Positions 14,708 through 15,066 of a stretch of 15,066 nucleotides of DNA are shown one piece after another. Source of the stretch: Bacteroidota bacterium (lineage in GTDB: Bacteria; Bacteroidota; Bacteroidia; Flavobacteriales; Weeksellaceae). Position 1 is the stretch's first letter; every line of letters starts with the position of its first letter. The stretch lies in NCBI GenBank assembly GCA_023388015.1, contig JAEWHB010000068.1:1-15066 (forward strand), written 5' to 3'. The translations under genes were made by a program, and so were the position numbers. The notes under the pieces are model-generated. The model was not told the DNA's origin, ran no database searches, and worked only from the letters and a program-made list of their open reading frames with translations.

Positions 14708-14715
14708 TACCTTTG
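14708..14715 (+). promoter_or_regulatory. Candidate -7 element for the downstream leader and cold-shock-type gene
   Basis: TACCTTTG is an exact match to TAnnTTTG. Transcription would start near 14721 and give a leader of about 270 nt before the ATG at 14991. No TTG lies at the usual -33 position, which is occupied by the palindrome. No other exact match was seen on the plus strand between here and the gene. Confidence 0.6.
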
Positions 14716-14990
14716 CAGGATATTTATCGAATCAATAAATGTTCATTCTTTTTTGGTTGCTTTAGATTCAAAGAGCCACTTTTTTCAATTCTATGAGCAT
14801 TTTCCAAATCAAAAAGGTCAACCTTTCGGGAAAATATTTCAGCTAAAATTTCTCTTTATCTGAAATAGAAGAATTGCTTTCTTTTCCTTTCGTTTTTGAT
14901 CCAGTTTAAATTGAATCAACGCACAAGGAAGAAGAAAAAATAACAAATTGATTTTCAATAAATAAAATAATAATTTAATTCAAAATAAGT
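14716..14990 (+). other. Long untranslated leader with several possible hairpins
   Basis: These 275 bases hold no convincing gene. The longest ATG-started frame noted, at 14793, gives about 17 codons. Visible structures are a bulged hairpin at 14755-14777 (GGTT-G-CTTT pairing with AAAGAGCC around an AGATTC loop) followed by ACTTTTTT; AAAGG/CCTTT at 14813-14826; and an 8-bp stem of 14835-14842 with 14860-14867. The last 45 bases before the gene are almost only A and T. Loop bases GATTCAA (14765-14771) are complementary to TTGAATC (14911-14917). A long structured leader is what cold-shock genes carry in other bacteria. Whether this one is regulatory is inference. Confidence 0.5.
14755..14786 (+). 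terminator. Terminator-like hairpin inside the leader (possible attenuator)
   Basis: The stem GGTT(G)CTTT / AAAGAGCC (14755-14777), with one bulged G, one G-U pair and a 6-base loop, is followed two bases later by CTTTTTTC (14779-14786). This resembles a weak intrinsic terminator about 35 nt into the transcript, well before the coding region. It is weaker than the terminator at 14574, so premature termination would be partial or conditional. Confidence 0.35.
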
Positions 14991-15066
14991 ATGGGAGATT
15001 CTTTTTTCAAAAAAGAAAATGCTAAGAAAAAAGCCAAGAAAAAACAAGAAAAATCGCTTCGAAGAG
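14991..15066 (+). CDS. Probable cold-shock-domain protein, partial (N-terminus only)
   Basis: The ATG at 14991 opens a frame of 25 codons running to the right edge without a stop. The residues begin MGDSFFKKENAKKK and continue with a strongly lysine-rich run (12 of the first 25 residues are lysine or arginine). Flavobacterial cold-shock-domain proteins of about 150 residues commonly begin in this way, with a basic extension before the RNA-binding domain, and the long leader upstream agrees. The domain itself is outside the window, so the assignment rests on the N-terminal resemblance and the leader. Another basic RNA-binding protein cannot be excluded. Confidence 0.55.
   Translation, partial: MGDSFFKKENAKKKAKKKQEKSLRR

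Noticed and set aside
14793..14846. ATG-started small frame in the leader (about 17 codons) as a leader peptide
   Set aside because: There is no ribosome-binding context, no run of codons for one amino acid, and the frame overlaps the hairpins. It cannot be supported without conservation data.
1..15066. Defence system, prophage, transposon, CRISPR array, rRNA or tRNA
   Set aside because: No integrase or transposase, no spaced direct repeats beyond the short mraZ operator, no tRNA-like cloverleaf, and no nuclease, toxin or effector genes are visible. Coding content is conserved housekeeping except at the far right.

Overview
The window is chromosomal DNA from a member of the Bacteroidota, most likely Flavobacteriales and probably close to Chryseobacterium/Weeksellaceae. 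The reasons are the order of the cell-wall genes, the FtsI with a C-terminal PASTA domain, the divergent FtsL-like protein, the AT-rich sequence, the near absence of Shine-Dalgarno sites, and promoters that fit the Bacteroidota -7 element TAnnTTTG. The family-level placement is an inference from protein resemblance.

About four fifths of the window (1-11893, minus strand) is the division and cell wall (dcw) cluster, read right to left: mraZ, rsmH, ftsL-like, ftsI, murE, mraY, murD, ftsW, murG, murC, ftsQ. ftsQ runs off the left edge; ftsA and ftsZ would be expected next. Junctions are overlaps or gaps of 1-5 bases, so this is almost certainly one transcript. It encodes lipid I/II synthesis from UDP-MurNAc (MurC, D, E, MraY, MurG), the septal polymerase/transpeptidase pair FtsW-FtsI, and the division proteins FtsL and FtsQ. 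murF and ddl, found here in the E. coli cluster, are absent. The operon is headed by a 10-bp-spaced GTGG repeat array that I read as the autoregulatory MraZ operator. The array also argues for a downstream TTG start of mraZ.

Divergent from mraZ is a two-gene plus-strand unit: an alpha/beta hydrolase and the ribosome-assembly GTPase ysxC/engB (ATGA overlap). It meets aroQ (type II dehydroquinase, minus strand) head-on, with the two stop codons sharing the tetranucleotide TTAA.

The right end (13928-15066) is the least ordinary part. It holds a small lipoprotein made of 11-residue LEA-like repeats with a clear intrinsic terminator. Then comes a 20-bp perfect palindrome beside a good promoter, a leader of about 270 nt with terminator-like and alternative hairpins, and the first 25 codons of a lysine-rich protein that looks like the N-terminus of a flavobacterial cold-shock-domain protein.

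I see no mobile element, CRISPR array, rRNA, tRNA or defence system. The candidates for something undescribed are the structured leader with its palindromic operator, and to a lesser degree the LEA-like lipoprotein. The rest is conserved housekeeping DNA.
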